64,000 nucleotides of DNA from assembly GCA_030674155.1 (NCBI GenBank), contig CM060344.1, positions 22,860,609 to 22,924,608 of the forward strand. The letters run 5' to 3'. Positions 1 through 14,883 of this stretch are shown here, piece after piece. Position 1 is the stretch's first letter. Every line of letters begins with the position of its first letter. Below the pieces are notes generated by a model. It was not told the DNA's origin. It made no database searches and saw only the letters and a program-made list of their open reading frames with translations. This stretch comes from Stramonita haemastoma. Lineage: Eukaryota > Mollusca > Gastropoda > Neogastropoda > Muricidae. A program made the translations under genes and the position numbers.

Positions 1-3000
1 CAACCCCGCTGTTACGACCAAGTTTGTAGCATAGAAACAGAGTACAGTGACGCAACAATCACCCCTACAACACCATCCAATCATAATTTCATACAAATCA
101 TGCACCACAGTAATCTGCCGGGTCCCCTCCACACCCGCAAACACAAAAAACCGCAACACACAAACACCGGCGAACGCACGCACGCGCCATGCATACCCAC
201 CCTCCCATGAATAAGAGCTAAAGAACTAGAAGCATTGTGACGCAAACGCCGTTTTCGGGACCCTGCCGCCGCACTTTCCGCATTCCAGAGCCAGGGCACC
301 AGACCCTTTCTACATATGAGACAAACTGGACAAGCATTTTGATCGTGTGCACTGGAATTGTGGCACACCACGGCCCGGAAGATGCAACCCCGCTTGTACG
401 AGCCAAGTTGTGCATAGAAACAGGTACAGTGTACCAAAATCACCCCTACAACACCATCCAATCATAATTATACAATATCATGCACCACAGAATCTGCCGG
501 GTCCCTCCAACCCGCAAACACAAAAAACCGCACACACAAACACCGGCGAACGCACGCACGCGCCATGCATACCCACCCTCCATGAATAAGAGCTAAAGAA
601 CTAGAAGCATTGTGACCAAACGCCGTTTTCGACCCTGCCGCCCGCACTTTTCCGCAGTTCGAGCCCAGGGCACCAGGACCCTATTTACACTATGCAGACA
701 AACGGACAACTTTTGATGCGTTGGCATGGAATTGGCGACACACGGCCGGAAAGCACCGCTGTACGACAAGTTGTGCATGAACAGATACAGTTACAAATCA
801 CCACAACACCACCAATCTAATTCAACAATATCATGCCAGTAATCGCGGTCCCCTCCACCCAACACAAAAAACGCACACACAAACACGCAAGCGCCCGCCA
901 TGCAACCCACCCCATAATAAGACTAAAGAACAGAAGCATTGTACGCAAACCGTTCGGACCTGCCGCCCGCCTTTTCCATTCAAGCCGGCACAGGACCCTA
1001 TTCATGCAGACAACTGGACAACATTTTGGATGCTGTGCATGGATTGTGGCACACCAGCCGAAGATCCCCGCTTGTACGAGCAAGTTTGTGCATAGAAACA
1101 GGTACAGTGTACCAACAATCACCCTACAACACCATCCAATCAAATTTATACAATATCATGCACCACAGTAATCTGCGGTCCCCTCCACACCCGCAACACA
1201 AAAACCGCACACACAACACGCGAACGCACGCACGCGCGCATGCATACCCACCCTCCCATGAATAAGAGCTAAAGAACTAGAAGCATGTGACGCAAACGCC
1301 GTTTTCGGGACCTGCCGCCCGCACTTTTCCGCAGTTCCAGAGCCCAGGCACCAGACCTATTCTACACTATGCAGACAAACTGAAACATTTTGGATGCGTG
1401 TGGCACTGGAATTTGCGACACCACGCCGGAAGATGCAACCCCGTTTACGAGCCAAGTTGTGCATAGAAACAGGTACAGTGTACGCAACAATCACCCTACA
1501 ACACCATCCAATCATAATTTCATACAATCATGCACCACAGTAATCTGCGGTCCCCTCCACACCCGCAAACACAAAAAACCACACACAAACACCGCGAACG
1601 CACGCACGCGCGCATGCATACCCACCCTCCCATGAATAGAGCTAAAGAATAGAGCATTGTGACGCAAACGCCGTTTTCGGACCCTGCCGCCCGCATTTTC
1701 CGCAGTTCCAGAGCCCAGGCACCAGACCCTATTCTACACTATGCAGACAAACTGACAAGCATTTGGGCGTGTGGCACTGGAATTGTGGCGACACCACGGC
1801 CGAGATGACCCCGCTGTCGAGCCAGTGTGCATAGAAACAGGACAGTTACCAAAACCCCTACAACACCATCCAATATAATTCACAACATGCACACAGTAAT
1901 CTGCGGTCCCTCCACACCGCAACACAAAAACCGCACACACAACACCGGCGAACGCACGCCGCGGCATGCATACCACTCCATAATAAGAGCTAAGAACTAG
2001 AGATTGTGACGCAAACGCTTTCGGACTGCCGCCGCATTCGCGTTCCAGAGCCAGGCACCAACCTACACACTTGCAACATGGACAAGCTTGATGCTGTGCA
2101 CTGGAATTGTGCGACACACGCCCGAAGAGGCACCCCGCTTTTACGAGCCAGTTTGTGCATAGAAAGATAAGTGTACAATCACCCCTACACACATCCAATA
2201 TAATTCAACATATCATGCACCACAGTAATTGCCGTCCTCCACACCCCAAAACAAAAACCACACAAAACACCGCGAACGCACGCACCGGCAGATACCACCC
2301 TCCATGATAAAGAATCTGGGGTCCTCCAATCGCAACACAAACCGACAACAAACACCGGCGAAGCACGCACGCGGACATACCCACCTCCCAAATAAGAGCT
2401 AAAGAATAGAACATTGTGACCAACCGTTTCGGGACCCTGCCGCCCGCACTTTTCCGCAGTCCAGGCCAGGGCACCAGGACCTATCTACACTATGAGACAA
2501 AGACAACATTGATGCGTGTGGACGGAATTGTGGCGACCACGGCCCGGAAGATGCAGACCCCGCTGTTACAGCCAAGTTTTACATAGAAACAAGGTACAGT
2601 GACAAATCACCCCTACCACTCAATCATAATCATACAATATCATGCACCCAGAATCTGCGGGCCCTCCACACCCGCAAACACAAAAAACGCACACACACAA
2701 CACCGCGAAGCACAACGCCAGCATACCCACCTCCCTGAATAACAGCAAAAACTAGAAGCAACGCAAACCCGTTCGGGACCCTGCCGCCCGCATTTCCAGT
2801 CCCGAAGGCACCAGACCCTATCACACTATGCAGACAAACTGGACAACTTTTGGATGCGTGGCACTATTTGGCGCACAACGGCCCGGAAGATGCAGACCCG
2901 CTGTTACGGAGCCAAGTTTGAGCATGAAACAGAGTAATGTACGCAAACAATCACCCCTACAACCCATCCAATATAATTTCAACAATATCATGCACCACAG

Positions 3001-4050
3001 TAATCTGCCGGGTCCCTCCACACCCGCAAACACAAAACCGCACACACAAACACCGGCGAACGCCACGACGGCGCATGCAACCCACCCCCATGAATAAGAG
3101 CTAAAGAACTAGAAGCATGTGACGCAAACGCCGTTTCGGGACCCTGCCGCCCCACTTTTCCGCAGTTCCAGAGCAGGGCACCAGGACCAACTTGCGACAT
3201 CGGACAGCATTTTGGATCGTGTGGCCAAGGGCGACACCACGGCCCGGAAATGACACGCCGCTTGTGGACAAGTTTGTGCATAGAAAAAAGAGTACAGTGT
3301 ACGCAACAATACCCTCAACCCATCCATTATTTCATCAAATCATGCACACGATCGCGGGTCCTCCACACGCAACAAAACCCACAACACGGCGAGCACGCAC
3401 GCGCGACCCTCCTGAAGACAAAGACGAAGCTGTGCGCAACGCGTTCGGCGCGCCGCACTTTCGCGTTCCAGAGCCCGGGCAGGACCTATTACACTGCAGA
3501 AAACGACAATTTGATGTGGCGGAATTGTGGCGACACAGGCGGATGCACCGTTAGAGCAGTGCATGAACAGTAAGGTACCAATACCTAACACACCAATAAT
3601 TTCTACATATCATGCACCCAATCGCGGTCCTCCACCGCAACACAAAACGCACACACAACCGCGAGCACGCGCGCGCATATCCACTCCAGATAAGGTAAAG
3701 ACTGAGTGTGACGCAAAGCGTTGGGACTCGCCACTTCCGCAGTAGAGAGGTCGTTTGTCGCATAGAAACAAGAGTACAGTGTACGCAACAATCACCCTAC
3801 AACACCATCCAATCATAATTTCATACAATATCATGCACCACAGTAATCTGCGGGTCCCCTCCACACCCGCAAACACAAAAAACCGCACACACAAACACCG
3901 GCGAACGCACGCACGCGCGCATGCATACCCACCCTCCCATGAATAAGAGCTAAAGAACTAGAATGATTGTGACGCAAACCGCCGTTTTCGGGCCTTGCCG
4001 CCCGCACTTTTCCGCATTTACAGAGCCCATGGCACCAGAACGTACTTTAC
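1..4050. repeat. Tandem satellite array, about 11-12 copies of a roughly 370-380 bp unit
   Basis: The same unit recurs head to tail. An anchor resembling caccacagtaatctg is found near 103, 481, 834, 1159, 1529, 1889, 2216, 2641, 2990, 3342, 3610 and 3833. Each unit also carries a CA-rich stretch with cgcacgcacgcg, then gaataagagctaaag, then gacgcaaacgccgtttt, then a GC-rich part. Spacing ranges from 223 to 425 bp. The long spacing at 2216-2641 contains an extra partial copy near 2319. Short copies differ mostly by many single-base deletions spread along the unit, while the last copy (about 3780-4045) is nearly complete. No frame is kept between copies, so I read it as non-coding satellite. 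The family is not recognised. Confidence 0.9.
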
Positions 4051-4190
4051 TCTGTTCTAAACACACACACACCACCCACACACACACACACACATACACA
4101 CACACACACACCATACAGGCACGCACGCACGCACGCACGCATGGACTCGCGGCATGCGCACACACAGACACTCACACACACATAGACTGG
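4050..4190. repeat. (CA)n with CGCA-rich part
   Basis: CA dinucleotides and a short (GCAC)n run sit immediately after the last satellite unit and mark the array boundary. Confidence 0.85.
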
Positions 4191-4739
4191 TGTACTGAAA
4201 TAACCACCAATCAGAACAGCGCACCACCAACACACAATTTGCACTGTGTATAAAAGCTTTTTCATGTGACTTGCTTTGCCCATATATACCTATCTAAAAG
4301 CGCGCGAAATCAGCATCCTGTGCTATCCCTCTCCCTCTCCCTTCGCCTCTTTAGTCTTTTCGCCCTGGTTTGCTACTATCAACAGCATCTGCAAGCCACC
4401 TCCACCCCCGCCCTCCCCTTTTTCAACCACCTGCACACATAGGAGCCCCTTGAGACTCCAGTCTTTTGAATGTGTGAGGTTTGCTGCTGGGTATTTGCTT
4501 GAATCTAAACATTCTTGCCGTTTGTGAGACAGTAAGTAAGTAGGTTATTGACTCATCTCTGACTTTAGTGCTGGTCTTTTGCTGTTTCGGGATATGATAA
4601 GGTTCTTCATTTTGTATCATACTTTATCTCATATTTTTTGTTAATGTGAGTACATGTCGGATAAATCCTTGAATGTGCCGTTTTCTTTGTCATTCCGTTT
4701 TGTGTGTTTTGTGTATGTGTGTGTTTTTTCACTGCGCTT

Positions 4740-4740
<1 letters not shown>
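4190..4740. other. Unassigned spacer
   Basis: Mixed-composition DNA with a C-rich stretch near 4400-4440. I see no gene, RNA or repeat that I can name. Confidence 0.5.

Positions 4741-4800
<60 letters not shown>
4739..4800. repeat. (TG)n microsatellite
   Basis: Uninterrupted TG run of about 55 bp ending in gcgcgtgcatgc. Confidence 0.95.
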
Positions 4801-4801
<1 letters not shown>

Positions 4802-4954
4802 CATGCATTGTACTTCACTGCACATTTTTTTGGATGGTATTGCTTTTATTTTACTTTTATTGTCTGGCCATGTAATATGCCCTGTATTGTATGTGCATGC
4901 ATTTTTCCTTATTTTTTGGTGCAAGTCAAATTTTTCACTTCTTATGTAACCTAT

Positions 4955-5021
4955 TTAAATTGATTTGGTTGTGCAGAGCACTGAGCCCATGTCTTTGGGA
5001 ATTCGCGCTATATAAGCCGCC

Positions 5022-5058
<37 letters not shown>

Positions 5059-5080
5059 CTATTATATTATTTTTATTATT

Positions 5081-5117
<37 letters not shown>

Positions 5118-5124
5118 GTAGTAT

Positions 5125-5157
<33 letters not shown>

Positions 5158-5159
5158 TA

Positions 5160-5206
<47 letters not shown>

Positions 5207-5210
5207 TGTT
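4955..5210 (+). mobile_element. Retroposon 3' end with trinucleotide tail
   Basis: The stretch ctttgggaattcgcgctatataag followed at once by (TTA)n looks like the 3' terminus of a LINE or SINE family whose tail is a trinucleotide repeat. The tail has expanded and changed motif: TTA at 5025-5075, CAT at 5081-5116, AGT at 5118-5205. The body upstream of about 4955 is not recognisable. That it is a retroposon end is inferred from the form of the junction. Confidence 0.55.
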
Positions 5211-5296
5211 TTTATTATTATTAAGTATTTTTTCGATTGTCTTTGTGTAGGATAGGTGTATATTTTTTTAGTGTTCATGTAGCCCTTCAAACACGC

Positions 5297-5299
<3 letters not shown>

Positions 5300-5377
<78 letters not shown>
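5300..5377. repeat. (CA)n microsatellite
   Basis: Pure CA run of about 75 bp. Confidence 0.95.
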
Positions 5378-5379
<2 letters not shown>

Positions 5380-5524
5380 TCTCGCCCATAGGCAGACATT
5401 TCTCTTGCAAACACACACTACTCATTCATACATGGAACATATATACATACATACATACGAACATGCATTAATGCAGGTACACTACATACATCAATACCAT
5501 TATTACTGTTTGTTTTTATTTTTA

Positions 5525-5656
5525 TTGTTATTATTATTATCATTGTATTTCCTTTAGTTCCTTTTTCAGTTTATTTTGTTGTCATGTGTTGTAACAATGT
5601 TATAGCTAATTGGGTGGGGTTTTCTTGGCTGTAATCTGCTTGTTTGCTTGCTGAAT
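5525..5656 (+). mobile_element. Old fragment of the 1.9-kb tail element
   Basis: The segment with gttgtaacaatgttatagct and the following ttttcttggctg matches, with differences, 8676-8755, 12920-12995 and the reverse of 58030-58100. It is a short, diverged piece of the long non-coding element described at 11380-13316. Confidence 0.65.
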
Positions 5657-5770
5657 CATTTTTGTGTCGAGGAGATTTTTCTCTTTGAGTTTACATCAGT
5701 GCTGACTCCACTCTCCCCCAAAGTCTTTCGGATAAGACTTTAAACCGAGGCCACGTGTGCGAACACACGC

Positions 5771-5788
5771 AGAACTTCTTGCGTACAC
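5771..5788 (+). repeat. Left target-site duplication of the nested element
   Basis: agaacttcttgcgtacac matches 6649-6666 (agaacttcttgcgcacac) with one mismatch. Both derive from the host SINE-A. Confidence 0.85.
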
Positions 5789-6648
5789 CAGCCGCCATGG
5801 TGCAGTGGTTAGCGCCTTGGATTCCGGACTGGAAGGTCGCGGGTTCGAATCCCATGTCATAGGGATTTTTTTCGGGCTCCGGCCGGCTCCTCCCCAGAGT
5901 GAGTGTGCTGTGGGCTCAGTGGGGAGACTGGGACCACACAGTCGAGCTTCATCCACTTTACGGATGCGAATTTGAGAGTGTTGCTCAAATTACCTGACCA
6001 ACACTGCAGGTGTCTGTATCTCTCGGGCCTGGTTGACGCCGGGATATATTATGACAGTAAGCGTCGATAACAACCCTGTCAAGTAGTCTCAAAGCGGATG
6101 CACCTTCACAGCAGCATCATTACATCATCCTCAGCATCATTGATCATCATGCAATAATAAAAATTGCCTCTGATTCGGTGGCCTCCGTTGCTCTGGTCTC
6201 ATGGTGACCTCAGATTCGGTTTCCCCATACGCTTCTGTGCCTGTGGCGAATTTGTGTCAAAGCCTTTGGGGTTGGAGGTTCGCGGGGAGGCGGTCGTTGG
6301 AGGGACGTTGTGGTGGTCACAAGCTTGAGTGGGTGGTTCACTCAGTCTGGCTCCGCGACTGAGCTAATACTGTCGTTAGTAGGGGCTTAGTAGGTGGTGT
6401 CCTGCGTATGTTAGCTCAGAACAGGCACCACTGAACACCACCAAAGTGACCCAGCAGATGTTTAGGGCCCCTCTGGCTGGTGGCCCCGCGGCGGCCTAAT
6501 ATTGAAGGGCTCCCTGTGGACTTACGACCCGGGGTGAGACACAACGAATCTGGATATGGCTGTGGCGGGGAGGTTGAAATGAGCGGCGTGGGAACAGCAG
6601 TACGGGAGTGTCACAGAAGACGAGGCAGCCAAAACAAAAAACAAAAAA
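5789..6648 (+). mobile_element. tRNA-headed retroposon of about 860 bp (SINE-B)
   Basis: The head at 5790-5860 has an A box (tggtgcagtgg) and a perfect B box (ggttcgaatcc), the internal RNA polymerase III promoter of tRNA-derived SINEs. The body has no long reading frame. The 3' end is A-rich (aaaacaaaaaacaaaaaaag). It is bounded by an 18-bp target-site duplication, so one insertion event explains the whole segment. At about 860 bp it is long for a SINE. It could be a composite of a SINE and another sequence carried with it, or a long non-autonomous element. A head fragment of the same family lies at 49800-49885. Confidence 0.8.
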
Positions 6649-6666
6649 AGAACTTCTTGCGCACAC
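6649..6666 (+). repeat. Right target-site duplication of the nested element
   Basis: Matches 5771-5788 with one mismatch and follows the A-rich tail directly. Confidence 0.85.
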
Positions 6667-6839
6667 GTTAAATCCTGTTCCGCTTTTCGTAAGAGTGGGC
6701 CATCGTGTGCCGGTGGGAACAGATGACATTTACAAAACTGCATACACACGGGGACCGGATGTAAAAAAGCACAAGAGTGCTTATTCCATTATCCTCGATA
6801 TAAAAGAATAAATAGATAAATAATTAAATAAATAAATGA

Positions 6840-7236
6840 ATTTGTTGGTTGGTTTTCTTTATAAGTGTTTTGTTGTTGTTGTTTTTAGGGGGGTTGTTTT
6901 GTTCTGGATTGGGGTTGTTTGGTTTTTTACAAGATAAGTGGCTTGATGAAAAAAGCAAATTTATTGCTTACTCATCTGGAAATAAAATGTTGACTTTGAC
7001 TTTGCATACACAGAATGCCAGACACAAACTTCTACAAATTTACACCCCTTTTACCACTCCCCCTCCCTTCCCCCCTCACTTTCTCGTCTTTGAATGCTCA
7101 GACAGTAGCTTTTGTTGTCTGTCCTACGAGCAAACCATGTCTAGCACTGCTGTAAAGCGCTGGACAAGTCAGGCCCCGTACATTCCTCTCCATCTGGGAG
7201 AGAAATGTTCTCTTTTCAGTCTTTCTGTGAAAAAGG
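6840..7236. other. Unassigned spacer
   Basis: T-rich DNA with no recognisable gene. A reading frame at 6849-7277 lacks any domain I know and appears fortuitous. Confidence 0.5.
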
Positions 7237-7237
7237 C

Positions 7238-7654
7238 ACAAGGCAAGGCAAGGCCAATTCTTTTATTTCGAGGATAATGAATAAGCATACTCTGCTTTTT
7301 TTATCTTTTCCCCACCCTTATCAGGGATCATATCAAGATTAAAAAATCCTATAACTAAATAATAATAATGATCCAAATACCAAGAACAAGACATCATATC
7401 CAGTAGCAAACAATTAACAACATAAACGAAATAAGGACAGAAAGAAGATGACAAGGTTATTAAAAAAGCACTCATTCAGAAAACGAAGATAAGAAATACG
7501 AATCAAAGGATGATTTTGATTATGTTTTTAAAAAGCCTAATAATCAAAGAGCAAACAAAAGAATATAATAAGTTTAACAAAACATCAATCCACCACCATC
7601 TATCACAAAAATCAATTATATAAATCCTAATATTTTGATAAAAGGGGAGAAAAA

Positions 7655-7726
<72 letters not shown>

Positions 7727-8160
7727 TCACAGGTTTGCACGCATGTATATGTCAACAATAAACTTTATTCTAAGAGAAATACATGCCTTGAATTTTAAAT
7801 ATGTAGCGGAACACAAAAGGATTCTGTAGGCTGCAGGGCACATATTTTGGGACAGATATATTCTAATACCTAAATCAATCTTATCACTATGATCATAAAA
7901 CTCACGTTCATAACCATATAATCGTGAAGGACATAGTTATTCAGCGTACTTAAAAGGATCATTAATTAAAAAGTTTACACGAAATCAATTCCATTCGACA
8001 CACGATTATTACAATAATACAAAAGAAGAATGGACCAAGAAGGCAGAAAATAGACAATAAGGGGGAGAAGATGAAAAGGATCAAGGCAGACACAAAGTTA
8101 GAAAGAAAGGAATTCCTAGCACAGAACTTCCTGAAAGTGGTCATGAAGTCTATATTGACA
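7238..8160 (-). mobile_element. Reverse, diverged copy of the 1.9-kb tail element
   Basis: It begins with (AAGGC)n and ttcttttatttcgaggataa, which are the reversed 3' end. It then follows the same order as 57700-59460 on this strand: a fragment around 7320-7560, ttttgataaaaggggag before a CA run (7657-7726), then gcaatac-like sequence with aacaataaacttta and ggaacacaaaaggatt to about 8030. The middle part is missing. It lies head to head with the forward copy at 8165-9055. Confidence 0.7.
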
Positions 8161-8164
8161 GCCC

Positions 8165-9053
<889 letters not shown>

Positions 9054-9130
<77 letters not shown>
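9054..9130. repeat. (TC)n microsatellite
   Basis: TC run at the 3' end of the tail element, replacing the (GCCTT)n tail seen in the other copies. Confidence 0.95.
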
Positions 9131-9132
<2 letters not shown>

Positions 9133-9269
9133 CTTTCTCTCCTGTAAAAATAATTATCAATGTATGCAGTTGGAGATTATGCATTTTGTTGATTGCATTT
9201 CATCTCCTTTTTAAAATATAGGTTGAACTGGTGGTGGTGGTGATGCTGGATTGTGGGGATAGGGGCTTT

Positions 9270-9397
9270 ACTATTACCCTTTTTAAAACATTTTTTTCTG
9301 AGCTATATTCCCTCACCAGGGTTAAGGTCGGATGGATTATAAATATGTAATACTTACTCTTTAACCCTTGAAAAATAAAGATTATTCATTCATTCAT

Positions 9398-9400
<3 letters not shown>
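9270..9400 (+). mobile_element. Retroposon 3' end with (ATTC)n tail
   Basis: The end aaccctTGAAAAATAAAG followed by attattcattcattcattc looks like a LINE 3' terminus with a short tandem tail. The last 30 bp recur at 34267-34300. CR1/L2-type LINEs end in short tandem motifs, so that group is possible but unproven. Confidence 0.55.

Positions 9401-9490
<90 letters not shown>
9400..9490. repeat. (TC)n microsatellite
   Basis: TC run of about 88 bp. The RT remnant starts immediately after it. Confidence 0.95.
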
Positions 9491-9492
<2 letters not shown>

Positions 9493-11379
9493 TGGGTCAC
9501 AAAAGAACTAGAAGAAGCATGCTATCTTAGAGATTTCTTAAAAAAACATAAATACCATGAAGAGTCAAAAAGATTACGAAACGCCATAAACTCACAGAAA
9601 CGTCGAGAAAAAAAGAAATATTTCCAAGATTTACTATCCTCCAAACAAAACTAAAAAATCATTTGGAGGGCCATTAATCAAATAACAAACAAACAATCAT
9701 CTTCCAAATCAAATGTAATCAAAGATGTTACTGCTGAACAACTCAACAATCACTTCATAAACGTTTCTACTAATGTTGTTAGCAATGACAATTCGAAATC
9801 CAATAACCTAAACACATTAAAACAATACTGCCAAGAAAAGCATATTCCCTCAAAACTCCACATACCATTTATTTCTGTTTTTGAGGTCCATAATTACATG
9901 ATTCACCTCAAACAGTCAAGGACACGAGGTCTTGATGGAATAGACAGCAGAATTCTAAAACTATCAGCTCCAGTTATCACAGACACTCTCACATATATAT
10001 AACCAATGTCTTGAAAAGAACTAATTTCCCAATGCCTTCAAAACTGCTAAAGTGATCCCCATCTACAAATCTGGTGACACTTCAGATCCCTCAAATTATA
10101 GGCCAATCTCTATTATATCCCTTCTTTCAAAACCCCTGGAAAAATATATAAATAAACACTTAGTCAGTCATATAGAAACTAACAACCTACTCCACCCTAA
10201 TCAGTCAGGATTCATACAAAATCACTCGTGTCATACTGCACTGACTAGTCTCATAGACAATTGGCTAACAAACATTAATGAAAATAAATTTTGTGGAGTA
10301 TTATTTGTAGATTTCAAAAAAGCATTTGATACAATTGACCACACACTTCTCATCAGAAAGCTAGACCTGTACAATATATCGTCAAATTAGTCTAGAACTA
10401 CTCGCTTCTTATCTCAAGAACAGACAACATGTGTGTTTCAACAACTACATCCACATCCAATCTAAAACCCATTCTTTATGGAGTACCACAGGGATCTATA
10501 CTAGGACCAATTCTCTTTTCTTTATACATAAATGACCTTCCTCTACATATTGCATCCAAATGTGAACTATTTGCTGATGACACAACCATACATACAAGCC
10601 ATAATGACATTGACTCTCTTGCAACCATATTACAACAAAGCTGTAATGATCTTGTCAAATGGACAAATCTGAACCACATGTCTATTCACCCCCAAAACAC
10701 AAAATGCATGCTTATCACCACCAGACAAAAGCTACAAAATTTACCTCATAATCAGTTTCCAATACATATAAAAAAGGAAGCAATCGAACAAACCTCTCAT
10801 CACAAAGTTCTAGGAGTGACAATTGATGAAAATCTCAGCTGGTTCTACCACATATCTTACCTATGCAAATACTTGTCCCAAAGAGTATACCAGTTGACTC
10901 AAATTAAACACTTCCTTGACTACCATTCAAGGAAATTATTCTTTCAAGCTTATATACAATCCTCAATAGACTATGCCTCAACCCTATGGGATTCTGCCCG
11001 TGCAAACACTATGAAACCCTTATCAAGTCTGTATAAACGTGCTCTCAAACTTATCCTCCTGAAGAAAACATTACTTGACGTGGATTATACTCAGTTAAGT
11101 ATTCTCCCCCTACAACAAAGACTAAAATATAACAAGGGCATCCTGATGTTTAAGATAATGGCAGGAGCTGTCCCCACATCCTTAAGAGATAAGTTCCCAA
11201 TGAATCGTTCCAGAAATACTGAAAAGCCAAGTATCCCAATCCCAAGAATAGACTTGTTCAAGTCCAGTTTACTATACTCAGGCCCTGTACTGTGGAACTC
11301 CCTTCCCAATTCAATTAAACAGCACCAATCATTGTCGACCTTCAAAAATTACCTAATGCACTTGATGCATCAAAACTAA
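9493..11379 (+). pseudogene. Non-LTR retrotransposon reverse transcriptase, decayed (CR1/Jockey-like)
   Basis: The intact ancestor would copy its RNA into DNA at a nicked chromosomal target. Visible in order: a linker region (9493-10000) ending in a GLDGI-type motif; RT motifs NYRPIS (about 10095), FVDFKKAFDTIDH (about 10308), GVPQGSILGP (10483-10512) and FADD, the catalytic pair (about 10570); a thumb motif VLGVTID; and a C-terminal region ending in SGPVLWNSLPNSIK. The frame is broken. There is an in-frame stop at 9652-9654, and frame changes occur near 10005, 10388 and 10465. The N-terminal endonuclease is absent because the copy is truncated at the TC repeat. The tail element at 11380-13316 follows directly and may be its 3' UTR. 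The CR1/Jockey-like assignment rests on motif style only. Most RT residues are still recognisable, so decay is moderate. Confidence 0.88.
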
Positions 11380-13316
<1,937 letters not shown>

Positions 13317-13324
13317 TCTCTCTC

Positions 13325-13789
13325 CCCCATTTGTGCCATGCAATACAAACAAAACTGGAGAGTTTATATAAAACATTTTGGATTAACCAGAAACAAGAGT
13401 ACACAAAACTTAACCTTTATAATTTTGTGACTAAAGAATATAGACTAGAACCATATCTGATTAACTGTGAAAACAAAAACCATAGGAAAACATTTTGTAA
13501 ATTTCGTACAAGTTGCCATGATTTAATGATAGAGAAAGGAAGATATAAGAATATACCAAGAGAGAACAGAACTTGTCAATACTGCAACAAAATAGAAGAC
13601 GAGTTTCATTTACTTGATGAGTGTATCTTATATACTGAACAAAGAAAACAAATATTAGTAAATCTGAAATCTGATGTCAAAGAATATAAGAATGGTATAG
13701 ACAAATTAAGCAATGTTTTAGTAACTGATAATCATCAAGCTGAAATAATTCAATATGTTTGTTCCTGTTTTGAAAAAGAGAACAATTGA
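13325..13789 (+). pseudogene. LINE C-terminal fragment with CCHC-type motif
   Basis: An open frame of about 150 codons. Its core reads KFRTSCHDLMIEKGRY and then C-x2-C-x7-H-x4-C (around CQYCNKIEDEFHLLDEC), a putative zinc-binding motif typical of the C-terminus of some LINE polyproteins. The RT domain itself is missing, so this is a 5'-truncated copy. The frame ends with a stop at 13787-13789. A 3' UTR runs to the (CTGATT)n tail near 13963-13985. The apparent start inside the preceding CCTTG repeat is not meaningful. Confidence 0.75.
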
Positions 13790-13986
13790 AATAAGATAGA
13801 ATGCAACATGGTTTTGCTTTGTGGTAGTTTTGGGTGTTTTTTTGCCTGCACATCATTTCAGTCATGCTGACCAGTGAATAGTATGTTGTATTGATGAATA
13901 TGTTGAGTTTATTTTGTTGTGTCAATAAGTCCATGTGACTTTAATGGCAATAAATAATTTCTGATTCTGATTCTGATTCTGATTCC
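13790..13986 (+). mobile_element. 3' UTR and (CTGATT)n tail of the LINE fragment
   Basis: An AT-rich UTR ends in ggcaataaataattt followed by about four CTGATT units, the 3' terminus of the element whose C-terminus is at 13325-13789. Confidence 0.7.
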
Positions 13987-14280
13987 CCCTCTCTCTCCCC
14001 ACAATGGGGTTTGCCCATCTGATATCCCAGATTGTAAAGAGACCTTAACTGACACTAAACAAACTACTTCCCACTTTTTTTTTCATGGAATGAGGTCACA
14101 TTCCTTAGCCACCTATCACAGCAAGGCAGCACCTTGTTTGAATAGAAGCGTGAGCCCGCCACTTCGTTTTCCCCCCCCCTTCGTTTTTCCGCTCAATTTG
14201 AATTTCAAAACAAACCCGTGCTGCTTTTTGTAAGGCCCGCTGATAGATCTAAATGAGGTCACCAGCCTGCATGCCAGTGC
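13987..14280. other. Unassigned spacer
   Basis: Mixed-composition DNA between the LINE tail and a CA repeat. No feature recognised. Confidence 0.45.
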
Positions 14281-14282
14281 AG

Positions 14283-14394
14283 CACACACACACACACAAC
14301 ACTCACACTCTCATGCATACACACAATTCCATGCACACACACACACTCCATGCACACATTTCCAAGCACACACACACACACACACACAACACAC

Positions 14395-14468
<74 letters not shown>
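14283..14468. repeat. (CA)n-rich microsatellite
   Basis: Interrupted CA repeat of about 185 bp. Confidence 0.9.
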
Positions 14469-14469
<1 letters not shown>

Positions 14470-14473
14470 GGAG

Positions 14474-14725
14474 ACAGGGACATGATAGCCTGGTGGTCAG
14501 TGATGCGCTTATGATCTGTTGACCAGGGTTCAAATCTCCTTCAAAAGGATTTTTCTCTGGAGTTAACATCAGTACCAACTCCACTCCCCCAAAGTCCTTC
14601 AAATGAGACTATAAACCGAGGTCCCCTGTGCAAACACATGCAGAACGTCTTGCGCATATGGTAAAACCTGTTCCACTTTTCAGAAGAGTAGGACATTGTA
14701 TGCTAATGGGAACAGATGCAAAATT
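14474..14725 (+). mobile_element. SINE-A copy, 5' part, diverged
   Basis: The head has an A box (tagcctggtgg) and a degenerate B box (ggttcaaatct). The body follows SINE-A (ggagttaacatcagtacc, actataaaccgagg) up to ggaacagatg. The 3' tail is lost. It begins right after the CA repeat. Confidence 0.8.
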
Positions 14726-14744
14726 CCTAATACTTTGCCTTGGC

Positions 14745-14883
14745 TTATAGGTTTTTGTAGAGGAGTAGAGTCATGACTAATGTCTACTGCAGAATCCACT
14801 TCTCTAGACTGTGGCCTCCTTGGTGGGATGTGACCCTCAAATCAGGAGGGCAACACTCTAACCACTAGGCTAGTCCGCCCCCA
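14745..14883 (-). mobile_element. tRNA-like SINE head, different family
   Basis: The minus strand starts ggggcggactagcctagtgg, with an A box like that of SINE-A. The following sequence is unrelated, and the B box is weak (gggtcacatcc). It is a short 5' fragment. Confidence 0.55.

Larger units (their letters stand above)
5667..6838 (+). mobile_element. SINE-A copy interrupted by a nested insertion
   Basis: 5667-5788 holds the middle of SINE-A (catcagtgctgactccact, then ccgag, then gcgaacacacgcag). 6649-6838 continues the same element (cacacgttaaatcctgttcc, through the hairpin aagcacaagagtgctt to cctcgatataaaag and an (AAAT)n-like tail). The tRNA-like head is missing, so the copy is 5' truncated. 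The two halves are separated by the 860-bp element at 5789-6648. Confidence 0.85.

Noticed and set aside
81..3946. Many frames of 60-150 codons in the satellite
   Set aside because: They change frame and length from copy to copy and no product is shared, so they are not genes.
5790..5865. Possible functional tRNA gene (A and B boxes present)
   Set aside because: No acceptor-stem pairing or clear cloverleaf was found by eye. It lies at the head of a retroposon with target duplications, so SINE is the better call.
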